DNA of 64,000 nucleotides from Streptomyces barkulensis (lineage in GTDB: Bacteria > Actinomycetota > Actinomycetes > Streptomycetales > Streptomycetaceae). The stretch spans positions 62,001 to 126,000 of the forward strand of contig NZ_PGSG01000104.1 of assembly GCF_002843305.1 (NCBI RefSeq), given 5' to 3'. The translations under genes and the position numbers were made by a program. This document shows positions 15,291 to 24,181 of this stretch, in pieces. A model generated the notes under the pieces. That model saw only the letters and a program-made list of their open reading frames with translations, did not search any database and was not told the DNA's origin. Position 1 is the first letter of the stretch. Every line of letters starts with the position of its first letter.

Positions 15291-17252
15291 CTAGCCGGGC
15301 CGGCCGGGGGTGTCGTCGTCGGTTCCCTCCGCGAGGCCGGCGCCCCGGCGGAAGGCGGCCATCAGGCCGGGAGTGTGCTCGGCCTCGGGCTCGTCCGACA
15401 CCCCGGGGCTCCGCGGAGACCGGCGCAGTTCGGGAACGAGGTGCTCCTGGCGGCGGCGGCGCGGGAGCTGCGGACGGTCATCGCCCCGCGCGCCCTGCGG
15501 CCCGCCGTGGCCCTCCGGGGGCGGTGGCGCCGGTGCCGCCCGGGGGGCGGGCGCGGACTGCGGGGCGTGGGCGGCGGGCTGTGCGGCGGGGGGCTGGTGG
15601 TGGGACCGGGAGGCGGCCGGGCCGTACTCCGCGTGCGCCGCCGCCGGGGGCGTCTCCGGGGGCGTCTCCGGGGCGGTGGGAGGCAGGGGCCGGGCCGCCT
15701 GCTGCCCGTACGCCTGCTGTCCGTGGTCCTGCTGCGCGTAGGCGTGCTGCCCGCGGTCCTGCTGCCCGTAGGCCGGGCGGGCGGACGCCTGCTGATGCGG
15801 CGCCCCCTGCCCGGGAATCTCCTGACGGGGCGTCTCCTGACGGACGGTCCCGGGCGGCATCGGGCGGTGCCCGGCCGCTTCCGCCCCGGCGGCGGCACGC
15901 CGCCGCGGTTCCTCCCGCTCGTCGCCCAGGAGCACGTCCGGCACGACGAGCACCGCCTGGATGCCGCCGTAGATGTTGGTCCGCAGCTGCACGGTGATGC
16001 CGTGCCGCCGGGCGAGCGAGGAGACCACGAAGAGCCCGATGCGGCCGTCCTGCAGCAGTTCGGCGACGTCGATCCCGTCGGGGTCGGCCAGCAGTCCGTT
16101 CATCCGTTGCTGCTCGGCGGCCGGCATGCCCAGTCCGCGGTCCTCGACCTCGACGGCGAGGCCGGCGGTGACGCGCTGGGCGCGCAGCAGGACCTGGGTG
16201 TTGGGGGCGGAGAACACCGTGGCGTTCTCGACCAGTTCGGCGAGCAGGTGGATGACGTCGGCGACGGCGTGGCCGCGCAGGGTGCCCTCGATCGGCGGCA
16301 CCAGCTTGACGCGGGAGTACTGCTCGACCTCGGCGATGGCCGAGCGCAGCACCTCGGTCAGGGCGACCGGGCGGCTCCACTGCCGGCGGGAGACCGCACC
16401 GCCGAGGACGGCGAGGTTCTCCGCGTGCCGCCGGATACGGGTGGCCAGGTGGTCGACGTGGAAGAGGACCTTGAGCAGGTCGGGGTCCTCGACCTCGTTC
16501 TCCAGCTCGTCCAGCAGCTCGATCTCGCGGTGCACCAGGGACTGGAGCCTGCGGGCGAGGTTGACGAAGACCTCGACCTTCTCCTGGCTTCCGCCGGCGT
16601 TGCCGCGCACCAGCGCGACCGCCTGGACCAGTGCCAGTTCGGCGGCGCGCTGGGCCTGGCCGACGTCGTGGACGACGAGGCCGAGCGAGTCGTCCTCCGG
16701 TTCGGGCGACGGGCTGTGCACGGGTGGCCGCGGCCACTCGCCCTTCTCCAGCCGGTGGAGCATCGACTGGAGTTCGCTCCGGCTGTGGGCCGCCCCCTGC
16801 CGCAGCCGGGCGTGGCGCTCGGCGGTGGAACGCGCCTCCGAGGAGGCGGAGAGCGCCGCGCCGACCACCACGGCGCAGCCGAGCAGCAGCGCGCCGCCGA
16901 GCACACCCCAGACGGTGGCGTCGTCGGGCCCGGCGGAGATCCCCTCCCGCACACCGTCGAGCGCCCGCAGCACATAGGCGACGACCGCCACGGCGATGAC
17001 CGCGACCAGGGCCGCGGGCAGGACGGCGAGGCGGATCATGCGGTACCGCAGGGCGGTGCCGGCGGCGGTGTCGCGGGCCGGACCCCCGCGCTGTCCGGTG
17101 CCGTGCGGGGCGCCCGCGCCCCTCTTCCTCCTGCGCCTCCCCGGTGCGCTCGGGGTGTTCGGGGCGCTCGGGGTGTTCGGGGCGCCGCCGTACGCGGGAG
17201 GGGGCGGAGGGCCGGGAGGAGAGGAAGCGGGCGGCGGGGAGTCGACGGACAT
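15291..17252 (-). CDS. cvnA: Conservon sensor histidine-kinase-like protein (CvnA)
   Basis: A protein of about 653 aa. Two membrane helices lie near residues 75-98 (LAVLPAALVAVIAVAVVAYV) and 120-140. A cytoplasmic helical region follows with RRHAENLAVLGG. The HATPase domain has LLAELVENATVFSAP (N box) and VEDRGLGM (G1 box). The C-terminal 230 residues are disordered, with Tyr/Gly/Gln repeats (QQAYGQQ) near 15700-15790. The N-terminus carries an APNTPSAPNTPSAP repeat. ATG 17252 is chosen; an ATG at 17306 would add 18 residues. It is the first gene of the conservon. Confidence 0.9.
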   Translation of the reverse strand: MSVDSPPPASSPPGPPPPPAYGGAPNTPSAPNTPSAPGRRRRKRGAGAPHGTGQRGGPARDTAAGTALRYRMIRLAVLPAALVAVIAVAVVAYVLRALDGVREGISAGPDDATVWGVLGGALLLGCAVVVGAALSASSEARSTAERHARLRQGAAHSRSELQSMLHRLEKGEWPRPPVHSPSPEPEDDSLGLVVHDVGQAQRAAELALVQAVALVRGNAGGSQEKVEVFVNLARRLQSLVHREIELLDELENEVEDPDLLKVLFHVDHLATRIRRHAENLAVLGGAVSRRQWSRPVALTEVLRSAIAEVEQYSRVKLVPPIEGTLRGHAVADVIHLLAELVENATVFSAPNTQVLLRAQRVTAGLAVEVEDRGLGMPAAEQQRMNGLLADPDGIDVAELLQDGRIGLFVVSSLARRHGITVQLRTNIYGGIQAVLVVPDVLLGDEREEPRRRAAAGAEAAGHRPMPPGTVRQETPRQEIPGQGAPHQQASARPAYGQQDRGQHAYAQQDHGQQAYGQQAARPLPPTAPETPPETPPAAAHAEYGPAASRSHHQPPAAQPAAHAPQSAPAPRAAPAPPPPEGHGGPQGARGDDRPQLPRRRRQEHLVPELRRSPRSPGVSDEPEAEHTPGLMAAFRRGAGLAEGTDDDTPGRPG

Positions 17253-17514
17253 GGGAGCGGAACTTCCCCTTCCTTGTCGCACCGCGCGGCTCGGGGGCTC
17301 AGGCATCGCAGTCCTCGGAACGTTGAGGTCGTCTCAGCGGGCCGGTGCGCTCACCGGCTCTCGTGGCACCGCCGCAACGCTGATCGTCACCCGGCGGGGG
17401 CGCGGGCGAGTTCGGCTCGTTCGCCGCCCTTCGCCGGCCCCCAACGAGTGAAAGCATCGTCACGCCTCGTGGGGAAGGGCGGCACGATCATAACCCTCGT
17501 TTGCCGGGGGCAAG

Positions 17515-18165
17515 TTACCGTGCCCGGACCGTCACGTTGACCCGCCCTCGCAGTCCGGTCCCGGGCGGTGCGGTGCCCGGACGGACGCGCGGGACGCCGT
17601 GGTAGGCCAGCCTGGAGGGACCCGCGAACACGAAGGCGTCGCCACTGCGCAACTCGACGTCGGTCCACGGCCGGCCGCGGCCGGCCGGGTTCCCGAACCG
17701 GAAGACGCAGGTGTCGCCGAGGCTGAACGAGACCACGGGGGCGCGGGACCGCTCGTCGCCGTCACGGTGCATCCCCATACGGGCTTCTCCCCCGTAGAAG
17801 TTGACGAGCGCGATGTCGTACGGGACCGTGCACGGCCCCTTCCCGTACGCCTCCTCCACCGCCCGCCGCGCCCACCGGCCCAGCCAGGCCGGGAAGGGCT
17901 TGACCGGCGCCCCGTCGCCGTCCACCGCGGTGCGGGCGTAGCCGTACGGGTACCAGTGCAGGCCCAGACAGACCTGGCGCACCGACATCCGGCCGCCCCG
18001 GGGCATGCGCACGGTGCGCAGCCCGGCGGGCGGACGGGACCAGGCGCGGCAGGCGTCCAGGAGTTCGCGCTGCGCGGCCCCGTCCAGGTGGCCGGGCAGG
18101 TGCACCGCGCCCGGCGCCACCTCGGCCGCCGGGAGCCGGAACAGTCCGTCGTCCACGCCTTCCAC
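17515..18165 (-). CDS. AlkB-like 2-oxoglutarate/Fe(II) dioxygenase
   Basis: A protein of about 216 aa of the AlkB DNA/RNA-demethylase family. HWYPYGYARTAV and VPYDIALVNFYGGEARMGMHRDGDE give the HxD iron ligands (H-R-D), GDTCVFRFGNP follows, and YHGVPRV carries the distal His. RGRVNVTVR is the 2-oxoglutarate-binding R-x5-R region. It probably repairs alkylated bases by oxidative demethylation. GTG 18165 or GTG 18156 could be the start; a GGGAGG motif lies just upstream of both. It is divergent from the phosphatase gene. Confidence 0.88.
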   Translation of the reverse strand: MEGVDDGLFRLPAAEVAPGAVHLPGHLDGAAQRELLDACRAWSRPPAGLRTVRMPRGGRMSVRQVCLGLHWYPYGYARTAVDGDGAPVKPFPAWLGRWARRAVEEAYGKGPCTVPYDIALVNFYGGEARMGMHRDGDERSRAPVVSFSLGDTCVFRFGNPAGRGRPWTDVELRSGDAFVFAGPSRLAYHGVPRVRPGTAPPGTGLRGRVNVTVRAR

Positions 18166-18370
18166 CCCACCTCCCGGCACCGGGCCGACACCGGTCCCGG
18201 CACCACTGTTCCACCGGATCTCCACGCCTCCGCCCCATCCTCGTGCGGACCCGGCCCTTCCGCGCCCCCATGCCGTAGGGTCGCAGTGGCCGGTGCGGGA
18301 CCGCGCGGCGGGCGGTGCACCGCCCGCGCCGACCCGGCCGCCCGGAGCGAGGCCGGAACAAGGAGTGCCC

Positions 18371-19165
18371 ATGACATCCGAAACCGTGGAACCCGCGCTG
18401 ACGGGGGTGCGCAACTTCCGCGAGGTCGGTGGTCTGCCGACCACCGACGGCCGGCGGGTGCGCCAGGGTCTGCTCTACCGCAGCGGGCACCTGGCACACG
18501 CCACCGAGGAGGACGCCGCCTTCCTCTCCCGGCTCGGCCTGCACACGGTCTTCGACTTCCGCAACTCCGCCGACCAGGCCCTGGAGGGCCCGGACGTGGA
18601 ACTGCCGGGTGTGCGGAACGTGAACATCCCGCTGTCGGACCCGGCCGAGGGCGCCGAGTTCTGGACGATGGTGCGCGAGGGCGACGTGGCCCTGCTGCGG
18701 TCCCTGCTCGGCGACGGACAGGCCGAGGCCCGGATGGTGGCCTCCTACCGGCTGCTGGTCCGGCGGCGCACCGCCGAGCACGGCCGGCTGCTTCGGGAGC
18801 TGGCCGAGGAGAGCGTGCCCGCCCTGATGCACTGCGCGGCGGGCAAGGACCGGGCCGGGCTGTCGATCGCGGTGACGCTGCTGGCGCTGGACGTGGAGCA
18901 GGACGCGATCGAGGCGGACTACCTGGAGTCCAACGCCCCGCACCACCGCTACCGGATCCACCGCTCCCCCGACGCGGGCGGCGGGATGTCGCCCGAGGTC
19001 GAAGAGCTGATCGCGCCCCTCTTCGAGGTCCGCCCCGCCTATCTGCACGCGGCGTTCGACACCATCACCGACACCTGGGGCGGGGTGGAGTCCTACCTCT
19101 CCGAGGGGCTCGGCCTCACTCCCGGTCTGCGCGAGCGGCTGCGCGGCCGCCTGCTGGATCTCTGA
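18371..19165 (+). CDS. Protein tyrosine/serine phosphatase (Tyr_phosphatase_3 type)
   Basis: A 264-aa member of the bacterial PtpB/LipA-like dual-specificity phosphatases. NFREVGGLPTTDGRRVRQGLLYRSG is the N-terminal family block. The C-x5-R catalytic P-loop is HCAAGKDRAGLS near residues 157-168, with Cys as nucleophile. It likely dephosphorylates phosphotyrosine, phosphoserine or phosphoinositides. AAGGAG lies before ATG 18371. It is transcribed away from alkB and towards the isoprenoid genes, with hairpins between. Confidence 0.88.
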   Translation: MTSETVEPALTGVRNFREVGGLPTTDGRRVRQGLLYRSGHLAHATEEDAAFLSRLGLHTVFDFRNSADQALEGPDVELPGVRNVNIPLSDPAEGAEFWTMVREGDVALLRSLLGDGQAEARMVASYRLLVRRRTAEHGRLLRELAEESVPALMHCAAGKDRAGLSIAVTLLALDVEQDAIEADYLESNAPHHRYRIHRSPDAGGGMSPEVEELIAPLFEVRPAYLHAAFDTITDTWGGVESYLSEGLGLTPGLRERLRGRLLDL

Positions 19166-19181
19166 CCGCCGGGCCTCGCCG

Positions 19182-19272
19182 GGCCCGGCGGGCCCGCCGG
19201 GCCTCACGGCTGTCCCACGGCCGTCCCACGGCTTCCCGGGACCGGCGGTCCACAGCCGGTCCCGCCGGTCCC
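19182..19272. terminator. Two hairpins between convergent genes
   Basis: A 22-nt perfect palindrome at 19182-19203 is followed by an 11-bp stem (19238-19248 with 19262-19272). They lie between the phosphatase and the polyprenyl synthase stop and should end transcription from both sides. Confidence 0.68.
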
Positions 19273-19282
19273 GTCCGCGGGA

Positions 19283-20365
19283 TCAGCCCTCGCGGACGAC
19301 GACGAAGTCCGCGAGGGCGGCGAACTGCTCGCGCACCCGGTCCGGCATGTCCACGCCGTCCAGGGCGGCGAGGGCGGTGGCGTGCCGGCGGTGGGCCTCC
19401 TGGGAGGTCCACTCGCGGCCGCCGGCCTCCTCGATCAGCCCGGCACGGGTCGCGAACTCCTCCTCGCTGAAGTCCTCGAACTCCCGCTGGCTCTTGGTGG
19501 CGTCCGCGGCCAGCAGTTCCCCGAGCCGCTCGGCGGCCGGCCCGCCGCCGGCCAGGGCGGCGACCACCGGCAGGGACTTCTTGCGCTGCCGCAGGTCGCT
19601 CCAGGGCAGCTTGCCGGTCGACGCCGGGTCGCCCCAGATGCCCAGCAGGTCGTCGACGGCCTGGAAGGCCAGGCCCAGGTGGTGGCCGTACGCCTCCAGC
19701 GCGTCGGCGGTGGCCTCGTCCGCCCCGCCGAGGACCGCGCCGATGGAGGTGGCGCAGGCCAGCAGCGCGCCGGTCTTGTTGCCCTCCATCTCCAGGCACT
19801 CGGCGACGGTGACCTTCTCCCGGTGCTCGTAGGAGATGTCCTGCGCCTGCCCGTCGATGAGCTTGCGGGTGGCCAGGGTCAGGCGGCGGGTGGCGTGCGC
19901 GGCCTCGGCGGTGCCCAGTTCCAGCAGCACCTCGCCCGCCAGCGCGAACAGGGCGTCGCCGACGAGGATGGCCTGTGCCGGGCCGTGCACCTTCCACACG
20001 GTGTCGCGGTGGCGGCGCTGCTCGTCTCCGTCCATCAGGTCGTCGTGGAGCAGGGAGAAGTTGTGGACCAGTTCCACGGCCACCGCCCCGGGGACGCCGG
20101 TGGCGGGCTCGGCGCCCGCGGCCTCGGCCGACAGCAGGGCCAGCGCCGGGCGCACCGCCTTGCCGCCGTCGCCGCTGGCCGGGTTGCCCTGTGCGTCGAT
20201 CCAGCCGAAGTGGTAGGCGGCGACGGAGTCCATGGGCGGCGCGAGCCGTGCCACGGCGGCGCGCAGCATCGGCGTGGCGAGGGTGCGGCCGCGTTCCAGC
20301 AGCTCGATGACGCTCGCGGTGTCGACGGCTGTGTCCGTCAGGGTCCTCGGGGTCGCCGGGGTCAC
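19283..20365 (-). CDS. Polyprenyl diphosphate synthase
   Basis: A 360-aa trans-prenyltransferase. The first Asp-rich motif is LLHDDLMDGD near residue 105 and the second is QAVDDLLGIWGDP near residue 236; GNKTGALL lies between. It condenses isopentenyl diphosphate units, probably to farnesyl or geranylgeranyl diphosphate, and would supply HpnCD. GTG 20365 has GGAGA at good spacing, 28 nt after the hpnE stop. In Streptomyces hopanoid clusters the next gene is usually squalene-hopene cyclase, but here a convergent phosphatase follows. Confidence 0.9.
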   Translation of the reverse strand: MTPATPRTLTDTAVDTASVIELLERGRTLATPMLRAAVARLAPPMDSVAAYHFGWIDAQGNPASGDGGKAVRPALALLSAEAAGAEPATGVPGAVAVELVHNFSLLHDDLMDGDEQRRHRDTVWKVHGPAQAILVGDALFALAGEVLLELGTAEAAHATRRLTLATRKLIDGQAQDISYEHREKVTVAECLEMEGNKTGALLACATSIGAVLGGADEATADALEAYGHHLGLAFQAVDDLLGIWGDPASTGKLPWSDLRQRKKSLPVVAALAGGGPAAERLGELLAADATKSQREFEDFSEEEFATRAGLIEEAGGREWTSQEAHRRHATALAALDGVDMPDRVREQFAALADFVVVREG

Positions 20366-20393
20366 GGGGTCTCCTCTGCGTTCGGTGTCGTGC

Positions 20394-21821
20394 TCACGCC
20401 GCCTCCTGGAAGACGTCGTCGTGCGGGCGGCCGAGGGCGGCCAGCGCTTCCCGGGCGGCGGTCAGCCCGCTGCGCACGGCGCCCTCCATCGTCGCGGGCC
20501 ATCCGGTGGCGGTCCACGCCCCGGCCAGCCACAGCCCCGGCGCACCGGTGCGGGCGACGGGGCGCAGGCGTCCGACGCCGGGCACGGGGGCGAAGGTGGC
20601 GGCGCGCTCGCGGGTGACGAAGAAGTCGCGCACCTTCGCGCCGCGTGCGGCGGGCATCAAGCGGGCCAGTTCGGGCAGGTAGCGGTCGCGCAGGGCGGCG
20701 ACCGGCAGGTCGATCTCGTCCTGCGCGGCGGACTGGGACACCGCGATGTACTGGCTTTCCGCCCCTCCGGGTGCGTCCCGCAGCCCGGAGGCCGCGGTGC
20801 GGTCGAAGACCCACTGCACGGGGGTGCCGAGCGCGGCGAGGAAGGGGCGGTGGAGCACCTTGCGGTCGTAGACCACGTGGACGTTGAGAATCGGCGCGTC
20901 GCCGATGCGCAGCAGCCGCTCCGGTTCCTCCAGCGCGCCCCCGGGCAGCAGCCGGTGGGCCTCGCGCTGGGGTACGGCCAGGACGACCGTACCGGCCCGC
21001 AGCGTCTGGCCGGTACGGCGCGCGCCGGTGTCCACCGCCACCCGCCAGGTGCCGTCCGGCTCCCGGGTCAGCTCCCGCACCCGGCCCTGCCGGACCACGC
21101 GCACGCCCGCCTTCTCCAGCACGGCGGCGGCGAGTGTGTCGTGCAGGTGCCCCAGCGGGACGCGGGACCAGCCGATGTCGGCCGCTCCGGGGTCGCTGAG
21201 CAGGCCGGTGCTGAGAACCATCGCGGCCAGCCCGAGCGAGACGTCCGGTGCGCGGGCGTTGAGGGTGGCGACGCCGATCAGGTCCCACAGCGCCCGTACC
21301 GCGCGCGGGGACTGTCCGTGGCGGCGCAGCCAGCTTCCGAAGTCCTGGGCGTCCAGGACGGGGTCGGACGGGTCGATCCTGCCCAGGCGGCCGAGCGCCA
21401 GCGCGGCCCGCCCCACGCGCAGCCGCTCGGCCGGGGAGAGGTGGGGGTAGCGCGCCAGGGAGGCGCCCAGGTGCAGCGGCACGGGCAGGGCCGCGCGCCG
21501 CAGCCGGCCCGTTCTGCCGCGCGCGGCGTCGTGGACGGGGATGTCCAGGCGGGGCTGGAGGGGGGCCAGCTCGCTCGCGCCGATGCGTTCCAGAAGCCAG
21601 CGGTAGGCGGTGCAGCAGCGCAGATGCACGTGGTGGCCGTTGTCGACGGTCAGCTCGCCGGCCGCGCCGGAGCGGCGGAAGGAGAAGGCGAGCCCGCCCA
21701 GCCGGGGCCTGCTCTCCACCAGGGTGGTGGCCACCCCGGCGTCGGCCAGGCGCAGTGCGGCGGCGGTGCCCGCCAGCCCTCCGCCGACGACGACGGCGCG
21801 CGGATCGGGTGCGCCGGTCAC
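20394..21821 (-). CDS. hpnE: Hydroxysqualene dehydroxylase / squalene-associated FAD enzyme
   Basis: A 475-aa flavoprotein of the amine-oxidase/phytoene-desaturase fold. AVVVGGGLAGTAAALRLADAG is the FAD dinucleotide-binding motif near residues 9-29, followed by VESRPRLGGLAFSF. The C-terminal FAD motif is PGLWLAGAWTATGWPATMEGAVRSG. In the HpnCDE route it reduces hydroxysqualene to squalene. The GTG overlaps the hpnD stop (GTGA). Confidence 0.9.
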   Translation of the reverse strand: MTGAPDPRAVVVGGGLAGTAAALRLADAGVATTLVESRPRLGGLAFSFRRSGAAGELTVDNGHHVHLRCCTAYRWLLERIGASELAPLQPRLDIPVHDAARGRTGRLRRAALPVPLHLGASLARYPHLSPAERLRVGRAALALGRLGRIDPSDPVLDAQDFGSWLRRHGQSPRAVRALWDLIGVATLNARAPDVSLGLAAMVLSTGLLSDPGAADIGWSRVPLGHLHDTLAAAVLEKAGVRVVRQGRVRELTREPDGTWRVAVDTGARRTGQTLRAGTVVLAVPQREAHRLLPGGALEEPERLLRIGDAPILNVHVVYDRKVLHRPFLAALGTPVQWVFDRTAASGLRDAPGGAESQYIAVSQSAAQDEIDLPVAALRDRYLPELARLMPAARGAKVRDFFVTRERAATFAPVPGVGRLRPVARTGAPGLWLAGAWTATGWPATMEGAVRSGLTAAREALAALGRPHDDVFQEAA

Positions 21822-22798
21822 GTCGTGCTCCCTCCGGGGGCCGTGCGGGCGGCCAGCCGGGCGTCGAGCCCGGACAGGCCGCGCAGGGCGACGTAGGCCT
21901 TCTCGCGCGCCGGCAGGGAGACCCGGCCGCGCAGTACGGCGTGGGGGTCGCGGGCGATGCGGGCCAGCAGGCGGTGGTAGATGCCCGCCATCGCCGCCAC
22001 ACAGGCGGCCGAGCGGCGGTCCAGCAGCGGCAGCAGCCGCAGCCCCTCGGTGAACAGCGCGCGGGCGCGGCCCACCTCGAAGCGCACCAGTCCGGCGAAG
22101 TCCCCTCCGGCGGGCGGCGCGTGGCGGTTCAGCGAGGTGTCGCAGCCGAACGCGGCCAGATCCTCGCGGGGCAGGTAGGTGCGGCCCTCCGCGGCGTCCT
22201 CGCGTACATCGCGCAGGATGTTGGTCAGCTGCAGGGCGAGGCCGAGGGTGTCGGCGTAGTGGGGGGCGCGGTCGGCGCCCGGGGCGCCCGGCACGGTACC
22301 GAAGACCCCCAGGGAGAGCCGTCCGATGGCGCCGGCCACACAGCGGCAGTACTCCCTCAGCTCGTCCCAGGTCCCGTAGGCGCGGCCGCGGACGTCCATC
22401 AGGACGCCGTCGATCAGCTCGTCGAGCCCGCCCAGCGGGATCGGGAAGCGCTCCGCGGCGTCGGCCAGGGCGACGGCGACCGGGTCGGTGGCGTCGTCGG
22501 GGACCTTTCCGGCGCGGACGAGGTCGAGCAGATGGCGGGTCTCCTCCAGCCGGGCGCGCTTGACCTCCGTCTCCAGCGGGCCGTCGCCGATGTCGTCCAC
22601 GCGCCGTGAGAAGGCGTACAGGGCGGACATCGCCCGGCGCTGCGCGGTGGGCAGCAGCCGGATGCCGTAGGCGAAGTTGCGGGCCTGCTCTCCGGTGACG
22701 GCCTCGCAGTAGCGGTAGGCGGCGAAGACCTGCGGGGAGGGCGGCGCCTGCCGCGCGGCCCGCTCCGCGTTCGCGCTCCGCCTGGCCACCGGGCTCAC
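21818..22798 (-). CDS. hpnD: Presqualene diphosphate synthase
   Basis: A 326-aa trans-isoprenyl diphosphate synthase of the squalene/phytoene synthase fold. FAYGIRLLPTAQRRAMSALYAF opens the enzyme. FSRRVDDIGDG is the first Asp-rich motif, and LQLTNILRDVREDAAEGRTYLP the second. HpnD joins two farnesyl diphosphates to presqualene diphosphate. The GTG start overlaps the hpnC stop (GTGA), so the three squalene genes are translationally coupled. Confidence 0.92.
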   Translation of the reverse strand: MSPVARRSANAERAARQAPPSPQVFAAYRYCEAVTGEQARNFAYGIRLLPTAQRRAMSALYAFSRRVDDIGDGPLETEVKRARLEETRHLLDLVRAGKVPDDATDPVAVALADAAERFPIPLGGLDELIDGVLMDVRGRAYGTWDELREYCRCVAGAIGRLSLGVFGTVPGAPGADRAPHYADTLGLALQLTNILRDVREDAAEGRTYLPREDLAAFGCDTSLNRHAPPAGGDFAGLVRFEVGRARALFTEGLRLLPLLDRRSAACVAAMAGIYHRLLARIARDPHAVLRGRVSLPAREKAYVALRGLSGLDARLAARTAPGGSTT

Positions 22799-23763
22799 CT
22801 CGCCGCTCCCAGGACGGCCGCGGTCTCGCGCAGCACACCGGCCTTCCCCGGGCGCGGGGCGCCGCCCAGGACGTCGTACCGGGCGGAGCGCAGGGCGCGC
22901 AGGGCCGCCCGCCCTCCGCCGGTGAATCCGGCGATGAGGATCTTCGGTATGCCGGGGACGCTGGCCACCAGCGGGACTCCTTCGTTCAGCAGTTCGTGTG
23001 CGCGCCGCGCCTCCCAGGCGACCAGGGCGCGCACCGAGGCGTTCGCGGTGGGCGCGGCGAGGTCGGCCTCGGTGACGCGGAAGCGCTCCAGGTCCTCGGC
23101 GGGGAGGTAGATCCGGTCGCGCAGCGCGAGATCCTCGGCGACGTCCTGGAGGTGCTCGGTGATCTGCAGCGCGGTGCAGACGGCGTCGGAGCGGCGGACG
23201 CGCTCGGGGGTCGTGGTGCCGGTGACGGCCAGGACGAGCCGGCCGACGGGGTTGGCGGACAGCTCGCAGTACCCCAGCAGCTCCTCCCAGGTGCCGTACC
23301 GGCGGACCTTCTGGTCCAGCCGGTTGGCCTCGACCAGGGCGAGGAACGGCTCGGGGGTCAGCGCGTGGCGGCGCACCGTCGGCACCAGGGCGTACAGCAG
23401 GGGGTGGCGGGGGACGTCCCGGCCCCCGGCGCCCGTGTCCCGGGCGGTGCGGAAGACCCGGTGCAGCTCGGTCTCGAAGGCGTCGAGCAGTGCGCCGCGG
23501 TCATCCGCCCGGTCGGGGTCCACTCCCAGCAGCGCGGCGTCGGCGCCGCCGGGCGGCAGGTCGCCGTCGCCGATGTCGTCCAGGAGGCGTACGCAGCCGT
23601 ACACGGCCATCAGATCGTCCCGCCGGGCGCGGGGCAGGAAGCGGGGGGCCACGGGGAAGTTCTCGCGCGCCGCCTTGTCCAGGAGGGCGCGGCTGCGCGC
23701 GTCCCGCGCGGGGGTCACCGGGTGCCGCCCGCTGCCATCGCCGTCACCTCTGCGTCTCTCCAA
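22795..23763 (-). CDS. hpnC: Hydroxysqualene synthase
   Basis: A squalene-synthase-fold protein of up to 322 aa. ENFPVAPRFLPRARRDDLMAVYGCVRLLDDIGDG contains the first Asp-rich motif, and ITEHLQDVAEDLALRDRIYLP the second. HpnC converts presqualene diphosphate to hydroxysqualene. The start is uncertain: TTG 23763 gives the full frame with a distant AAGGA, and GTG 23718 (VTPARDARSR) is the main alternative. It is the first gene of the squalene operon. Confidence 0.9.
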   Translation of the reverse strand: MERRRGDGDGSGRHPVTPARDARSRALLDKAARENFPVAPRFLPRARRDDLMAVYGCVRLLDDIGDGDLPPGGADAALLGVDPDRADDRGALLDAFETELHRVFRTARDTGAGGRDVPRHPLLYALVPTVRRHALTPEPFLALVEANRLDQKVRRYGTWEELLGYCELSANPVGRLVLAVTGTTTPERVRRSDAVCTALQITEHLQDVAEDLALRDRIYLPAEDLERFRVTEADLAAPTANASVRALVAWEARRAHELLNEGVPLVASVPGIPKILIAGFTGGGRAALRALRSARYDVLGGAPRPGKAGVLRETAAVLGAAR

Positions 23764-24104
23764 CCGACAGTCCAGTCCTTTTCGAAGCGGCGGCGGTCAC
23801 GGCATCCGTGTCCCGCCTGCGGCCGCCTGTGTCCGCATGCCACCGTTGGCGTCCGCGACACCACAAAATCCGGGAGGGCCTGCGGTGCCGGGATGCCCGC
23901 GGCGTCGGCGGCGCCTCTCCCCCGCGGGCGCCGCCCGCGGGATCCGCGTACGGAACATCCTATTTCGGGCACGCCCGGAGCATGGTCCGCTGCTCGTCCG
24001 ACCGGGTGCCGGACGTCCGGCGCACCGCCCACCGGCACCGGCTCAGCTTACGTCGTGCGCGCGGGCGCCCCGCCGCACGGGTGGGCACGGGGGCCGGACA
24101 CGCA
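23764..24104. other. Intergenic region upstream of hpnC, no gene recognised
   Basis: About 340 bases between hpnC and the exporter terminator. It presumably contains the hpnC promoter, but no convincing -35/-10 pair, operator or RNA was found. Open frames here have poor codon structure and no recognisable product. Confidence 0.5.
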
Positions 24105-24139
24105 CCGGCCCCCGCGCCCTGGCAGGGCGCGGGGGCCGG
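24105..24139 (-). terminator. Hairpin terminator after the exporter ATPase gene
   Basis: The 17-bp arms 24105-24121 and 24123-24139 are exact reverse complements and lie about 43 nt past the stop at 24182. Confidence 0.75.
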
Positions 24140-24181
24140 GAAAGCCGCCGGGAGGCCGCCGGGGAGCACCGGCTGCCCGGG

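Noticed and set aside
23715..24038. 107-codon minus-strand frame upstream of hpnC
   Set aside because: No recognisable domain, poor codon bias and no Shine-Dalgarno.
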